Source of the DNA: JBCCGI01 sp039029355 | GTDB taxonomy: Bacteria; Planctomycetota; UBA1135; GCA-002686595 | Reading direction: 5' to 3' | DNA length: 64,000 nt | Assembly (NCBI GenBank): GCA_039029355.1 | Contig: JBCCGI010000039.1 | Coordinates: 5,553-69,552, forward strand | In this document: piece after piece, positions 1-8,144 of the stretch | How positions within the stretch are numbered: the stretch's first letter is position 1 | Layout: every line of letters starts with the position of its first letter | Notes under the pieces: model-generated | Told to the model about the DNA's origin: nothing | Database searches by the model: none | Seen by the model: the letters and a program-made list of their open reading frames with translations, nothing else | Position numbers and translations under genes: made by a program

Positions 1-224
1 CGTAGCCGTAGCAGCCCAGGTGGTCGGGGCGCAGGGTGTCGACCATCAGGACGAGCACGTCCGGCGCTCCGCCAGCGGGCTCGCCGGCCGGTTCGCCACC
101 GGCGTGGTGGGTCCAGCTCGCGCCGGCCTCTCCGGAGCAGGAAGCCCCCGAGGCCGAGCACGAGCGCAAGCAGCCCCCCGGCGAGCGGGGCACGAAGCAG
201 GGAGAGGCAAAGGACGTGGCGCAT
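1..224 (-). CDS. Sulfatase-family lipoprotein, N-terminal part (runs off window; apparent frameshift)
   Basis: The gene enters the window with its 5' end at 224. From ATG 224 the first frame reads as a signal peptide (MRHVLCLSLLRAPLAGG, then LLALVLGLGG). The sulfatase core starts in the next frame, with APDVLVLMVDTLRPDHLG and then CYGY, which carries the metal-binding Asp typical of sulfatase N-termini. Removing one base from the C5 run at 145-149 joins the two into a textbook lipoprotein start, LGLGASCSGEAG, with lipobox GASC. The gene is therefore either really frameshifted or the run was miscalled. It diverges from the methyltransferase at 250. Substrate class is unknown because the active site lies outside the window. 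Confidence 0.6.
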   Translation of the reverse strand, partial: MRHVLCLSLLRAPLAGGLLALVLGLGGFLLRRGRRELDPPRRWRTGRRARWRSAGRARPDGRHPAPRPPGLLRL

Positions 225-233
225 CTGGGTCCG

Positions 234-242
234 TAGGATACT
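234..242. promoter_or_regulatory. Overlapping divergent -10 boxes
   Basis: GATACT at 237-242 lies exactly 7 nt before ATG 250 on the plus strand. TATCCT, read on the minus strand at 240-235, lies 10 nt before ATG 224. The two -10-like boxes share bases, so the two genes would be transcribed from one overlapping site with almost no leader. Prediction from spacing only; no convincing -35 was found. Confidence 0.4.
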
Positions 243-249
243 GGCCGCG

Positions 250-1266
250 ATGGTCGTTCCTAGCGGCGAGGACGCGGCGGCCTGTCCGCTTTGCGGCGGG
301 CGGGCTTCAGAGCCGGCGCTGACCGGCTACGACCGGCTTCAGGCCCGTGAGCGCGACTACACCTACGTGCGCTGCCGGGGCTGCGGCCTGCTGCACCTGT
401 CGCCGCTGCCCGCCGAGGACGAGATCCCCGGCTTCTACCCCAACGGCTACGCCCCCCACGGGGCCTCGGGCGGCCGCAACCGCGACAAGTGGATCAACCG
501 GCTGGCGACGCGCTGGTACTACGCCACCGATTCGGTCGAGCGCCCGGCGGCCGGGCGGGCGCTCTTCCGGCTGCTCGACCGGCGCGTCATGCGCGACATC
601 CGGCCGCCGCGCGGCGCGAACCGCGTGCTGGACGTCGGGTGCGGCGCGGGGGGGCTGCTCGCGCGCTATCGCGCGCTGGGCTGGACCGTGCGCGGCGTCG
701 AACCCAGCGAGAACGGCGTCCGCTCGGCGCGCGAGCGCGGCCTCGACGTGCACCTCGGCACGGTGTTCGACGCGCCGTTCGATGACGAGGAGCGCTTCGA
801 CCTGGTGCTGCTCTCGCACGTGATCGAGCACGTGCGCCAGCCGGTCAAGCTGCTCGCGCGCTGCGCCGAGCTGCTCGCGCCGGGCGGGCTCCTGGTGCTG
901 ACCACGCCCAACGCCGCGGGCTTCGGGCTGCGCCGCTTCCGCTCCTGCTGGAGCTGGCTCGACGCGCCGCGTCACCTGATGCTGTTCGACCCGAGCACGG
1001 TGCGGCTCCTGGCCGAGCGCGCCGGGCTGCGCGCCGCGCGCGTGCTGACGCCGGCGCTGCCGCGGCTGATCGAGGAGAGCGCGCACCTGCGCGAGACCCA
1101 GGGCGCCGAGCTGCCCGCGGACCTGACCGAGCGCCGCCGGCTGGTCGAGGGGGCGCCGCCGCGGCGGCGCTATCGGCGCGAGCGGCTGACGCTCGCACCC
1201 GCCGCGCACCTCGCCGCGCGCGGCGGCGGCGGCGACCTGCTCGAAGCGGAGCTCGTGCACGCATGA
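250..1266 (+). CDS. Class I SAM-dependent methyltransferase with N-terminal zinc ribbon
   Basis: The protein is 338 aa. A CPLC...CRGC zinc-ribbon-like pair (Cys12, Cys15, Cys42, Cys45) precedes a Rossmann methyltransferase core. SAM motif I is VLDVGCGAGG (126-135), followed by GVEPSENG and the HVIEHV motif and LAPGGLLVLTTPN. This architecture is common in methyltransferases of cell-surface glycan clusters. It is followed by a sugar-kinase-like gene (ATGA overlap) and a glycosyltransferase (GTGA overlap), so a role in modifying a surface polysaccharide or lipid-linked sugar is inferred. The Arg/Ala-rich last ~40 residues look poorly conserved. The start has a GATACT box 7 nt upstream and no Shine-Dalgarno, suggesting leaderless translation. 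Acceptor unknown. Confidence 0.85.
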   Translation: MVVPSGEDAAACPLCGGRASEPALTGYDRLQARERDYTYVRCRGCGLLHLSPLPAEDEIPGFYPNGYAPHGASGGRNRDKWINRLATRWYYATDSVERPAAGRALFRLLDRRVMRDIRPPRGANRVLDVGCGAGGLLARYRALGWTVRGVEPSENGVRSARERGLDVHLGTVFDAPFDDEERFDLVLLSHVIEHVRQPVKLLARCAELLAPGGLLVLTTPNAAGFGLRRFRSCWSWLDAPRHLMLFDPSTVRLLAERAGLRAARVLTPALPRLIEESAHLRETQGAELPADLTERRRLVEGAPPRRRYRRERLTLAPAAHLAARGGGGDLLEAELVHA

Positions 1267-2030
1267 GCGGTGTGCGCGAGCCCCTCGAGCTGGGCGGCGG
1301 GCAGGGCTTCCGCTACGCCGAGCTGTCGCCCGACCTGCTGGAGCGCGTGCCGCGCTGGCTCGACGAGGGGCGCGTCGACGAGGGCGAGGAGGTGCGCGAG
1401 CGCCGCGTCTACCGCTGGACGGAAGGCGGCACCGACCTCGCGATCAAGCTCTTCGGCCGCGCCGAGAGCCGCCGCTTCAAGGACCGCTTCCTGCACTCGC
1501 CCGCGATCCGCAGCGCGGACCTCTACGCGAAGCTGCTGCCGATCCCCTCGCCCCGGCCGCTGCTCGCGCTCGACTGGCGGCGCGGCGGCAAGCGGCGCGC
1601 GAGCCTGCTCGTCTACGAGTGGGTCGAGGGCGGCTTCTTGGAGCGCCTTTGGGGTCGCGACATCGCGGCGATCGGCGCCTTCCCGGCCTTCCTCGCCGCG
1701 ATGCACCAGCGACGCGTCTTCCACGGCGACTTCCACCTCCACAACATGCTGTGGAGCGGCGAGGCGTGGGTGCTGCTCGACCTGGTCGCGCTGCGCCACC
1801 CGCTGCGCAACCTGCTGCCCGCGCGGCTCGCGGTCGACCACTGGGCGAAGGTCGGCGTGGGATTGGAGCACTGGTGCGGCACGACCGACGCCGAGCTGCT
1901 GCCGCTGTTCGAGGACTACGCCGGGCGCTGCGACCTGCTCGACGCAGACGACTGGTCGAGCGTGCTCCGGCGCTGGGCGCTGCGACGCGAGCAGCTGCGG
2001 CTGCGCCGCGCCGCGGAGGCCCGCTCGTGA
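1263..2030 (+). CDS. Lipopolysaccharide kinase (Kdo/WaaP)-like protein
   Basis: The protein is 255 aa with a small protein-kinase-like fold. A candidate ATP-binding lysine sits in LAIKLFG (Lys62), the catalytic loop HGDFHLHN is at 154-161 (Asp156, Asn161), and the DFG-equivalent aspartate is in LLDLVALR (Asp173). This pattern matches the Kdo kinase/WaaP family, which phosphorylates sugars of the lipopolysaccharide inner core. The ATG overlaps the upstream stop by 4 nt (ATGA), so it is translationally coupled to the methyltransferase. The actual acceptor sugar cannot be read from sequence; another small-molecule or lipid kinase is possible. Confidence 0.8.
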   Translation: MSGVREPLELGGGQGFRYAELSPDLLERVPRWLDEGRVDEGEEVRERRVYRWTEGGTDLAIKLFGRAESRRFKDRFLHSPAIRSADLYAKLLPIPSPRPLLALDWRRGGKRRASLLVYEWVEGGFLERLWGRDIAAIGAFPAFLAAMHQRRVFHGDFHLHNMLWSGEAWVLLDLVALRHPLRNLLPARLAVDHWAKVGVGLEHWCGTTDAELLPLFEDYAGRCDLLDADDWSSVLRRWALRREQLRLRRAAEARS

Positions 2031-3034
2031 GGCTGCTGTTCCTCGCGCTCCATCCCGACCTCCCCTCCTCGCGCCTGCGCGTGGTCGAGCTGGTGCCGCA
2101 CCTAGAGGCGCTGGGCGCCAGCTGCGACGTGCGCCCCTACCCCGACCGCCGCGCGGACCGCCGCGCCCTCGGCGGCGAGCTCGCGGGCTACGACGCCGTG
2201 GTGGTGCAGAAGCGCCTGCCCTCGCGCCTCGAGGCGCGCGCGTGGCGCCGCGCGCCCGTGCCGGTCGTGTTCGACTTCGACGACGCCCTCCCGTATCGCC
2301 AGCGCCCGCGGCGCGGCGGCTACGAGTCGCTCCAACGCCGGCGCCGCTTCGAGCGCGCCAAGGCCGCGGCCGACGCCTTCGCGTGCGGGAGCCCGACGCT
2401 GCTCGAGCTGGTGAGCGACGCGGGCAAGCCGGCCGCGTTCGTGCCGACGGCGGTGCCGGTCGAAGTGCCCGTGCGCGGAGAGGCGCCCCCCGACCGGCCG
2501 GTGCGCGTCGGCTGGATCGGCGGGCGCGGCAACCTGGGCGAGCTGGACGCGCTCGCCCCGGTCTTTGCCGAGCTGGCGCGGAGCCGGGCACTCGAGCTCG
2601 TCGTGATCTCCGACGCGCCCTGGGGGGCGGGCGGCGTCCGGACCCGGCACGTGCCGTGGAGCCTCGCCGGCCAGGCCGCCGCGCTGGCCGAGCTCGACGT
2701 CGGCATCATGCCGCTGGCCGACACGCCCTGGAACCGCGGCAAGTGCGCCTACAAGCTGCTGCAATACATGGCCGCCGGCGTCTGCGCCGTCGGCTCGCCG
2801 GTCGGCATGAACGCAGGCCTGATCCGGGACGGCGAGAACGGCCTCTTGGCCGCCGACGAGGCCGGATGGCTCGACCGGCTCGACCGCGCCACCCGCGACG
2901 CGGCGCTGCGCGCGCGGCTCGGAGCCGCGGGGCGCGCGACCGTCGAGCAGGGATACTCGCGCGAGGCGGTCGCCCGGCTCTGGCTCGCGCTGCTCGCCCG
3001 GATCGGCGCGGGCTCCGCGCCGGCGAGCGAGTAG
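2027..3034 (+). CDS. Glycosyltransferase, GT4-like (GT-B fold)
   Basis: The protein is 335 aa from GTG 2027, which overlaps the kinase stop (GTGA). The open frame extends further upstream, but that stretch lies inside the kinase gene in another frame. The N-terminal half starts VRLLFLALHPDLPSSRLRV, typical of a GT-B donor/acceptor domain. The C-terminal half contains VRVGWIGGRGNL, VGIMPLAD, GKCAYKLLQYMAAG (the usual nucleotide-sugar-binding region with a conserved Lys) and IRDGENGLLA. It most likely adds a sugar to a surface glycan, together with the two preceding genes. Donor and acceptor are not predictable. Confidence 0.82.
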   Translation: MRLLFLALHPDLPSSRLRVVELVPHLEALGASCDVRPYPDRRADRRALGGELAGYDAVVVQKRLPSRLEARAWRRAPVPVVFDFDDALPYRQRPRRGGYESLQRRRRFERAKAAADAFACGSPTLLELVSDAGKPAAFVPTAVPVEVPVRGEAPPDRPVRVGWIGGRGNLGELDALAPVFAELARSRALELVVISDAPWGAGGVRTRHVPWSLAGQAAALAELDVGIMPLADTPWNRGKCAYKLLQYMAAGVCAVGSPVGMNAGLIRDGENGLLAADEAGWLDRLDRATRDAALRARLGAAGRATVEQGYSREAVARLWLALLARIGAGSAPASE

Positions 3035-3037
3035 ACT
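3032..3037 (+). promoter_or_regulatory. -10 box TAGACT, leaderless spacing
   Basis: TAGACT overlaps the stop codon of the glycosyltransferase and is followed by exactly 7 nt and ATG 3045. This matches the -10/7-nt/start layout seen at 250, 5716 and 10293, and suggests that the phospholipase-like gene has its own leaderless transcript. Confidence 0.4.
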
Positions 3038-3044
3038 CCTGCCG

Positions 3045-3938
3045 ATGTCCGTCCTCGTCCTCCTCGCCCTGGTCGCGATCCTGGCGCTCTCCTGGGGCCC
3101 CGGCAACCACCTCGAGTTCGCCGAGCGCGTCTACCGCCGCCGCCGCGAGCTGCTGCCCGCGCGCGTCGCGAAGCTCCTCGGCGACGAGCGGCCGGCCTAC
3201 TTCTACGGCAACATCGCGGCCGACATCATCAACTTCAAGAACTACGGCGGGCACTACAACCACTGCCACCGCTGGACCGTGGTCGAGGACATGCGCGAGA
3301 ACGCCGACACGCGGGCCGAGGAGGCCTTCTGCCTCGGCTACCTCTCGCACCTGGCCGCCGACACCATCGCACACAACCACTTCGTGCCCTACCACCTGGC
3401 GCGCTACGCGCGCACCCGCGGGTTCGGGCACCTCTACTGGGAGATGTACGCCGACCGCTACGTGCCGGAGTCGCGCTGGCGCGTCGTCACCAGCCTGAAG
3501 GCCAACCGCGAGCTGGACGAGCTCGACGAGCTGGTGAACGCGGCGGTGCCGAAGAAGGCCTTCTCGATGCGCACGAACAAGCTCTTCTTCAACCACGTGC
3601 TGCTGGTCGCCGAGCGCGACTCGTGGCGCAAGCGCATCGGCAGCATCCAGACGATGGCGTCGGCGCCCCTAGAGAAGGGCTTCCTGGAGGTCTTCCGGCG
3701 CGCCGCGGTCGAGCGTATCCGGCTGGCGCTGCGCAAGGGCGGGATCGCGAAGCTCGCGCACATCGATACGAACGGCAAGGAGGCGCAGGCGCGCGCCATG
3801 GCGGCCCGCCGCCGGGTGCTGAGCCAGTTCAGCTCGACCGAGCGCCGGCGCGAGGAGTCCGAGGAGGTCGCGGCGCCGTTCCTCGAAGGGATGGAGACGC
3901 CGCCGCCCGTCACGCCCGACCAGCAGCCGCACTGGTAG
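3045..3938 (+). CDS. Zinc-dependent phospholipase C-like protein
   Basis: The protein is 297 aa. A short hydrophobic N-terminus (MSVLVLLALVAILALSWGPG) leads into a His-rich core: NHLEFAERVY, IAADIINFKNYG, HYNHCHRW, FCLGYLSHLAADTIAHNHFVPYHLARY. These spaced His and Asp residues are characteristic of the zinc-dependent phospholipase C/S1-P1 nuclease fold, where they bind three zinc ions. In many bacteria such proteins are uncharacterised and annotated only by the domain. The C-terminal third (ARAMAARRRVLSQFSSTERRR) is charged and predicted helical. The next gene starts 3 nt after its stop. Substrate unknown; phospholipid hydrolysis is inferred from the fold. Confidence 0.78.
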   Translation: MSVLVLLALVAILALSWGPGNHLEFAERVYRRRRELLPARVAKLLGDERPAYFYGNIAADIINFKNYGGHYNHCHRWTVVEDMRENADTRAEEAFCLGYLSHLAADTIAHNHFVPYHLARYARTRGFGHLYWEMYADRYVPESRWRVVTSLKANRELDELDELVNAAVPKKAFSMRTNKLFFNHVLLVAERDSWRKRIGSIQTMASAPLEKGFLEVFRRAAVERIRLALRKGGIAKLAHIDTNGKEAQARAMAARRRVLSQFSSTERRREESEEVAAPFLEGMETPPPVTPDQQPHW

Positions 3939-3941
3939 CGC

Positions 3942-5231
3942 GTGCTCCGCGTTCTCCGCGAGAATCCGCGCTTCCGGCGCCTTTGGATGGCGCAGGTCGT
4001 GAGCGAGCTGGGCGACTGGATGGCGCGCGTCGCCGTCCTGGGCCTGATCGCCGGCCTCGGCGGCGCGAAGCAGGCGGGCGGGGTCGGGCTGCTCTACGCC
4101 GGCGAGCTGGCGATCCGGCTGCTGCCGGCGGCCGCGTGGGGGCCGCTCGCGGGGCCGCTGGCCGACCGCGTGTCGCGTCGCGCGCTCATGATCGGGGCCG
4201 ATCTGGCGCGCGCGGTGCTGACGCTCGGGCTGCTGCTGGTCGACACGCCCGACGACCTGCCCCTCCTGTACGGCCTCCTGATCGCGCAGATGTCGGTCAG
4301 CGTGTTCTTCCAGGCCGCGCGGCAGGCGTCGGTGCCGGGCACGCTGCCGTCCGATGAGCTGCACTCGGCCTACGCGCTGACCGCCGCGACCTGGAGCACG
4401 ATGCTGGCCGTCGGCGCGCTCACCGGCGCGGTCCTGATCGGCGTGACCGGCGTGAAGGGGCTGTTCGTGCTCGACTCGGCCACGTACGTCGTCAGCGCTT
4501 TGCTGCTCGTACCGCTGAGGCTCGCGCCGACCGAGCGCCAGCCGCAGCCCTTTGCGTGGCGCGACGTGCTGCTGCTGCGCGACATCCGCCGCGGCCTGGA
4601 CCACGTCCGCGAGCGCCAGCTCCTGCCGGCGCTCTTCGCCAAGACCTTCTGGGGCGCCGCGGGCGGCTACCTGGTGCTGATCTCGCTCGGCGGCGTGCAG
4701 CACGCCGCGGGGCAGGGCGGCGACGAGGCGCTGGCCTCGGGCTCGGCGCTGGCGGTCGCGGGCGCGGCGGTCGGATGGCTCTACGGCGCGCGCGGGCTCG
4801 GGACCGGGCTCGGCCCGCTGATCGCGCGCCGCGTGCTGGGGTCGTCCGAGCGCGCGCTGCGGCGCCAGGTGTCGCTGGGTTTCGTGGTCGGCGCGGCGGG
4901 CTACGTGGCGTTCGGCTTCCTCGACGACTTCGCCGCGCGCTTCTGCGCGGTCACGTTCGCGCACATGGGTGGGAGCGTGCTGTGGGTCGGCTCGACCACG
5001 ATGTGGCAGCGGCGCGTCGACGACCGCTTCCGCGGGCGCGTGTACGCCTGCGAGTTCCTGGGCTTCACGCTGACCTTCACGCTCGGCGGCTTCCTCGCGG
5101 GGTGGGTGTTCGACGCGAGCGGGTCGCTCGCGCGCACGGCGTGGACCAGCTCGGGGCTCGTGCTCGTGATGGGCCTGGCCTGGTCGCTCTGGTCCTACGC
5201 CCGCCCGCCCGCGGACGGCGCCGACGCCTAG
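3942..5231 (+). CDS. MFS transporter (efflux type)
   Basis: The protein is 429 aa from GTG 3942, 3 nt after the preceding stop. About 11-12 hydrophobic segments are visible. The N-terminus, NPRFRRLWMAQVVSELGDWMARVAV, is typical of MFS exporters of the EntS/macrolide-efflux type, and the loop GPLAGPLADRVSRRALMIGADLAR matches the conserved cytoplasmic loop 2-3 motif G-x3-D-R-x2-RR. It has the usual MFS length. The transported substrate cannot be predicted; neighbours encode a phospholipase-like protein and a thioesterase. Confidence 0.85.
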   Translation: MLRVLRENPRFRRLWMAQVVSELGDWMARVAVLGLIAGLGGAKQAGGVGLLYAGELAIRLLPAAAWGPLAGPLADRVSRRALMIGADLARAVLTLGLLLVDTPDDLPLLYGLLIAQMSVSVFFQAARQASVPGTLPSDELHSAYALTAATWSTMLAVGALTGAVLIGVTGVKGLFVLDSATYVVSALLLVPLRLAPTERQPQPFAWRDVLLLRDIRRGLDHVRERQLLPALFAKTFWGAAGGYLVLISLGGVQHAAGQGGDEALASGSALAVAGAAVGWLYGARGLGTGLGPLIARRVLGSSERALRRQVSLGFVVGAAGYVAFGFLDDFAARFCAVTFAHMGGSVLWVGSTTMWQRRVDDRFRGRVYACEFLGFTLTFTLGGFLAGWVFDASGSLARTAWTSSGLVLVMGLAWSLWSYARPPADGADA

Positions 5232-5251
5232 ACAAAAGGAGCAAGAGCTCG

Positions 5252-5710
5252 ATGGAACGCATGCAGATCCCCGCCGTCCCGCCTTCCGAGGAGATGAGCC
5301 ACCGCGCCCGCGTGCGCACGCGCTGGTCCGACGAGGACAACCACGGCGTGCTCAACAACGCGGTCTACCTCACGCTGTTCGAGGAGGCGCGGCACAGCTA
5401 CTTCGCGTCGCTCGACCTGCTCGACGGAGCGCGCTTCCCGTTCCTGCTCGGCCAGACGAACGTGGTGTTCCTGCGCCCCGGGCGCGGCGCGGCGGACGTC
5501 GTCGTCGAGGTCGCCACCGTGCACATCGGGCGCACGTCGTTCGCCCAGGCCTTCCGCGTGCGCGAGGCCGAGAGCGGCGCGGTCTGGTGCGAGGCGGTGG
5601 CCCGCATGGTGTCGGTCGACGGCGCCGGCGCTCCGCTCGAGATCGCGGCCGAGTTCCGGAGCCGGGTCGAGGAGCTCGAAGCCGCGGCGCGGCGCGGCCC
5701 TGTATCCTAG
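5252..5710 (+). CDS. Hotdog-fold acyl-CoA thioesterase (4HBT type)
   Basis: The protein is 152 aa. ATG 5252 is chosen because AGGAG at 5237-5241 sits 10 nt upstream. The N-terminal active-site region TRWSDEDNHGVLNNAVYLTLFEEAR matches the 4-hydroxybenzoyl-CoA thioesterase family (Asp, Gly and Asn before the central helix), and NVVFLRPGRGAADVVVEVATVHIGRTSF forms the following sheet. The length is normal for a single hotdog domain. It would hydrolyse a small acyl-CoA in the cytoplasm. It lies 20 nt downstream of the transporter. Specific substrate unknown. Confidence 0.85.
   Translation: MERMQIPAVPPSEEMSHRARVRTRWSDEDNHGVLNNAVYLTLFEEARHSYFASLDLLDGARFPFLLGQTNVVFLRPGRGAADVVVEVATVHIGRTSFAQAFRVREAESGAVWCEAVARMVSVDGAGAPLEIAAEFRSRVEELEAAARRGPVS
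5703..5708 (+). promoter_or_regulatory. -10 box TATCCT, leaderless spacing
   Basis: TATCCT overlaps the end of the thioesterase gene and is followed by exactly 7 nt and GTG 5716. This supports the GTG as the start of the kelch protein. Confidence 0.4.
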
Positions 5711-5715
5711 GGCCG

Positions 5716-7956
5716 GTGCAGCTGCTCACCCTCACCCTCACCCTGGCGGCTTCGCTCCCGCAGGCGGCGTCCGAGTCGGGCGCCGCGGTCACGCTCTCGC
5801 GCCAGCCGATCCGCTACGCCTGGGACGGCGGCGCCGAGGTTCCGTGGTCGGGGCCAGAGGTTCCCGCCGGCGAGACGCGCGCGGTCCACGTTCCCTTCGG
5901 CGAGGCCGGCCTGCGCGCGGCGACGGTGGCGTACCTCCCCTTCCGCTCCGCGGGAGCTCCGCAGGACGCCGCCGGCGCGGGCGCGCTGACCGTCGCCTCG
6001 GACGGGGCGCCGACTGAGGGTCGCTTCGGCGCGGGGCATCGGCTCGAAGCCGACGGCGCGCTGCGCGTGAGCGGAGCGGCGCTCGCCGAGCTGGGCGACT
6101 CGTGGACGCTCGACTTCTGGCTGCGCCCGAGCTCCAAGCAGGCGCGGCGCCGGGAGCCAATCGCGCGCGGCGCGGACTCGTTCGACGTATGGCGCGACGA
6201 GGAGGAGAGGCTCGTCCTCGCCCTAACCGACGGCGGCCAGGTGCGCTCGCTCGACCCGGTCGAGGTCGGGCGCTGGAACCACGTCGCGGTGGCGGTGCAG
6301 GGCGTCGACGTGCCGTCGGTGCGGCTGGTGTTGAACGGCGTCGGGATTGCGAAGGCGCGCCTCGACCCCGAGCGCAGCCTCACTCCGAAGGAGGTCGTGC
6401 TGGGCGGGCTCGCGTGCGAGCTCGACGAGGTACGCCTGCTCGCGCGCAACCTCGCCACCTCGGAGCTGGGCGAGCGTTACGAGGCACGCCTCGTCCCCGG
6501 GCCGCACGCGCTGCGGCTCGCGTTCGCGGACGGAAGCTCGGAGACCGTCTCGGTCTGGGCCGGCGCGCTGACCCGCCCGCGGCTCGCAAGCGCGGACGAC
6601 TGGGCCGCGAGCCAACGCGAGCACGTCGTCCCCCACGCCACCGGCGCGCGCTGGGTGCCGGCCCAGTGGCAGCGCGACACGCCCGACGTGCGCCCGATGC
6701 CGCGCACTACGCACCCCACCGTCTACCTGGGCGACCACCGCGTATGGATGTTCGGCGGCGAGACGCGCGACGGCTCGCGCCACTCGCCGTTCCGCAACAC
6801 CGACGACACGTGGATCTACCACACGACCGAGCGCCGCTGGCGCCGGATCACGACGGACACCGCCCCCTCGCCGCGCTGCCACCAGTCCGCGGCCTATAGC
6901 CCCGACCACGACCTCGTTCTGCTTCCGGGCGGCTGGCGCAACGACGACCGCGGGCTCCAGGAGTACGACGACACGTGGGTCTTCCACGTCTCCGAAGGGC
7001 GCTGGGAGCGGCGCAGCCCCGGCGGCGTCGCGCTGCCGCGCATCGCGAACAGCGGCGTGGTCTACCACTCCGCCCTGAAGCGCTTCCTGCTCTTCCACTA
7101 TCAGTTCATCTTCGCCTACGACCCCGTGGGCGACCGCTGGGACCGCGTGCCGCTGCACACGCTGGCGGACGAGGACGGCGCGCCGTACATGCCGCCGAGC
7201 GCCAGCTCGCGCATGGTCGGCTACGACCCGCGCGAGGAGCTGGTAGTCGTCTTCGGCGGCGAGACCGGCGCCGACGACGGGCGCGGCTACCTCGACGCGA
7301 CGATGCACGTCGACATCGCGCGCGGCACGCTGCTCGCCAAGCTCCGCGGCCCGGCGCCCTCACCGCGCGTGCGGTCGGCCTTCGCCTACGACGCGCGCCG
7401 CGGACACTTCGCGCTCTACGGCGGCGTACGCGGCCAGCGCTCCGAGCGCAACTCGGACCTGTGGACCTACGACGCACGCACGGGCACCTGGAACGAGATC
7501 GACGCCGCCGACCCGCCGCCCGCGCTCGGAGGCTTCTTCGACATGGCGTACGAGGAGGAGCTCGACGAGTTCCTCCTCCTGTGCGGCCGCCACAGCTCGG
7601 ACATCTTCAGCAACGACGTCTGGCGCCTGCGGCTGGACCCGGCCGCCGAGGGCCGCGCGACCTGGGTCTTCGACCGCGCAGGCTTCCGCGAGCTGAAGCG
7701 CCTCGCGGCACGCATGCGCGTGCCCGATGGCGCCTCGGTGCGCTGGAGCTTCGCCGGGTCGGAGGACGCGCGCGGGTGGAGCACCGCGTCGGACGAGCCG
7801 CCGGCCCAGGCGCGCTTCCTGCGGGTGACCGCGCACCTCGTGCCGTCCGCGGACGGCGCGGGGCCCGAGCTGCTGTCGCTGGGCTTCGAGCCCGCGGCCG
7901 AGGGCGAGCCCGCGGGCGAACCCGCCGGCGTCGTGCACGCCGCCTGGTCGCTCTAG
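5716..7956 (+). CDS. Secreted LamG-like plus kelch-repeat protein
   Basis: The protein is 746 aa from GTG 5716. The upstream in-frame extension lies inside the thioesterase gene and is rejected. A short signal peptide (VQLLTLTLTLAASLPQAASES) is followed at roughly residues 85-210 by a concanavalin/LamG-type domain (LDFWLRPSSK, VGRWNHVAVAVQG, ELDEVRLLARNL). From about residue 320 to 640 come kelch-like blades, each with a VYLGDHRVWMFGGET, LVVFGGETGADD or FALYGGVRG strand and a paired W/Y turn (TWIYHTTERRWRR, TWVFHVSEGRWER, LWTYDARTGTWNE). It is predicted to be an exported binding or scaffold protein; no catalytic motif was seen. The C-terminus VVHAAWSL has no sorting signal. Confidence 0.8.
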   Translation: MQLLTLTLTLAASLPQAASESGAAVTLSRQPIRYAWDGGAEVPWSGPEVPAGETRAVHVPFGEAGLRAATVAYLPFRSAGAPQDAAGAGALTVASDGAPTEGRFGAGHRLEADGALRVSGAALAELGDSWTLDFWLRPSSKQARRREPIARGADSFDVWRDEEERLVLALTDGGQVRSLDPVEVGRWNHVAVAVQGVDVPSVRLVLNGVGIAKARLDPERSLTPKEVVLGGLACELDEVRLLARNLATSELGERYEARLVPGPHALRLAFADGSSETVSVWAGALTRPRLASADDWAASQREHVVPHATGARWVPAQWQRDTPDVRPMPRTTHPTVYLGDHRVWMFGGETRDGSRHSPFRNTDDTWIYHTTERRWRRITTDTAPSPRCHQSAAYSPDHDLVLLPGGWRNDDRGLQEYDDTWVFHVSEGRWERRSPGGVALPRIANSGVVYHSALKRFLLFHYQFIFAYDPVGDRWDRVPLHTLADEDGAPYMPPSASSRMVGYDPREELVVVFGGETGADDGRGYLDATMHVDIARGTLLAKLRGPAPSPRVRSAFAYDARRGHFALYGGVRGQRSERNSDLWTYDARTGTWNEIDAADPPPALGGFFDMAYEEELDEFLLLCGRHSSDIFSNDVWRLRLDPAAEGRATWVFDRAGFRELKRLAARMRVPDGASVRWSFAGSEDARGWSTASDEPPAQARFLRVTAHLVPSADGAGPELLSLGFEPAAEGEPAGEPAGVVHAAWSL

Positions 7957-8009
7957 CCTCACGAGACGGGGCGGCGGTGCGGTCCAACTCGGTGTATGTG
8001 GTGCTTTCT

Positions 8010-8032
8010 GGGCGCCGGCCCCGCAGGCGCCC
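8010..8032. terminator. Hairpin between convergent genes
   Basis: GGGCGCC (8010-8016) and GGCGCCC (8026-8032) form a 7-bp stem with a 9-nt loop in the 188-nt gap between convergent genes ending at 7956 and 8145. There is no clear T-run, so it may act as a weak bidirectional terminator. Nothing else recognisable lies in this gap. Confidence 0.35.
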
Positions 8033-8144
8033 CTGAACGGGTCGTCGAGGACACCGGTGCCCGCAAAGTGCCGCCCGACGCGGAGAGGTCCGCGAAGCGG
8101 GCCGCTTGGGCCGCAGCGCCGCGTCGGCTCGTGAAGAAGGCGAG

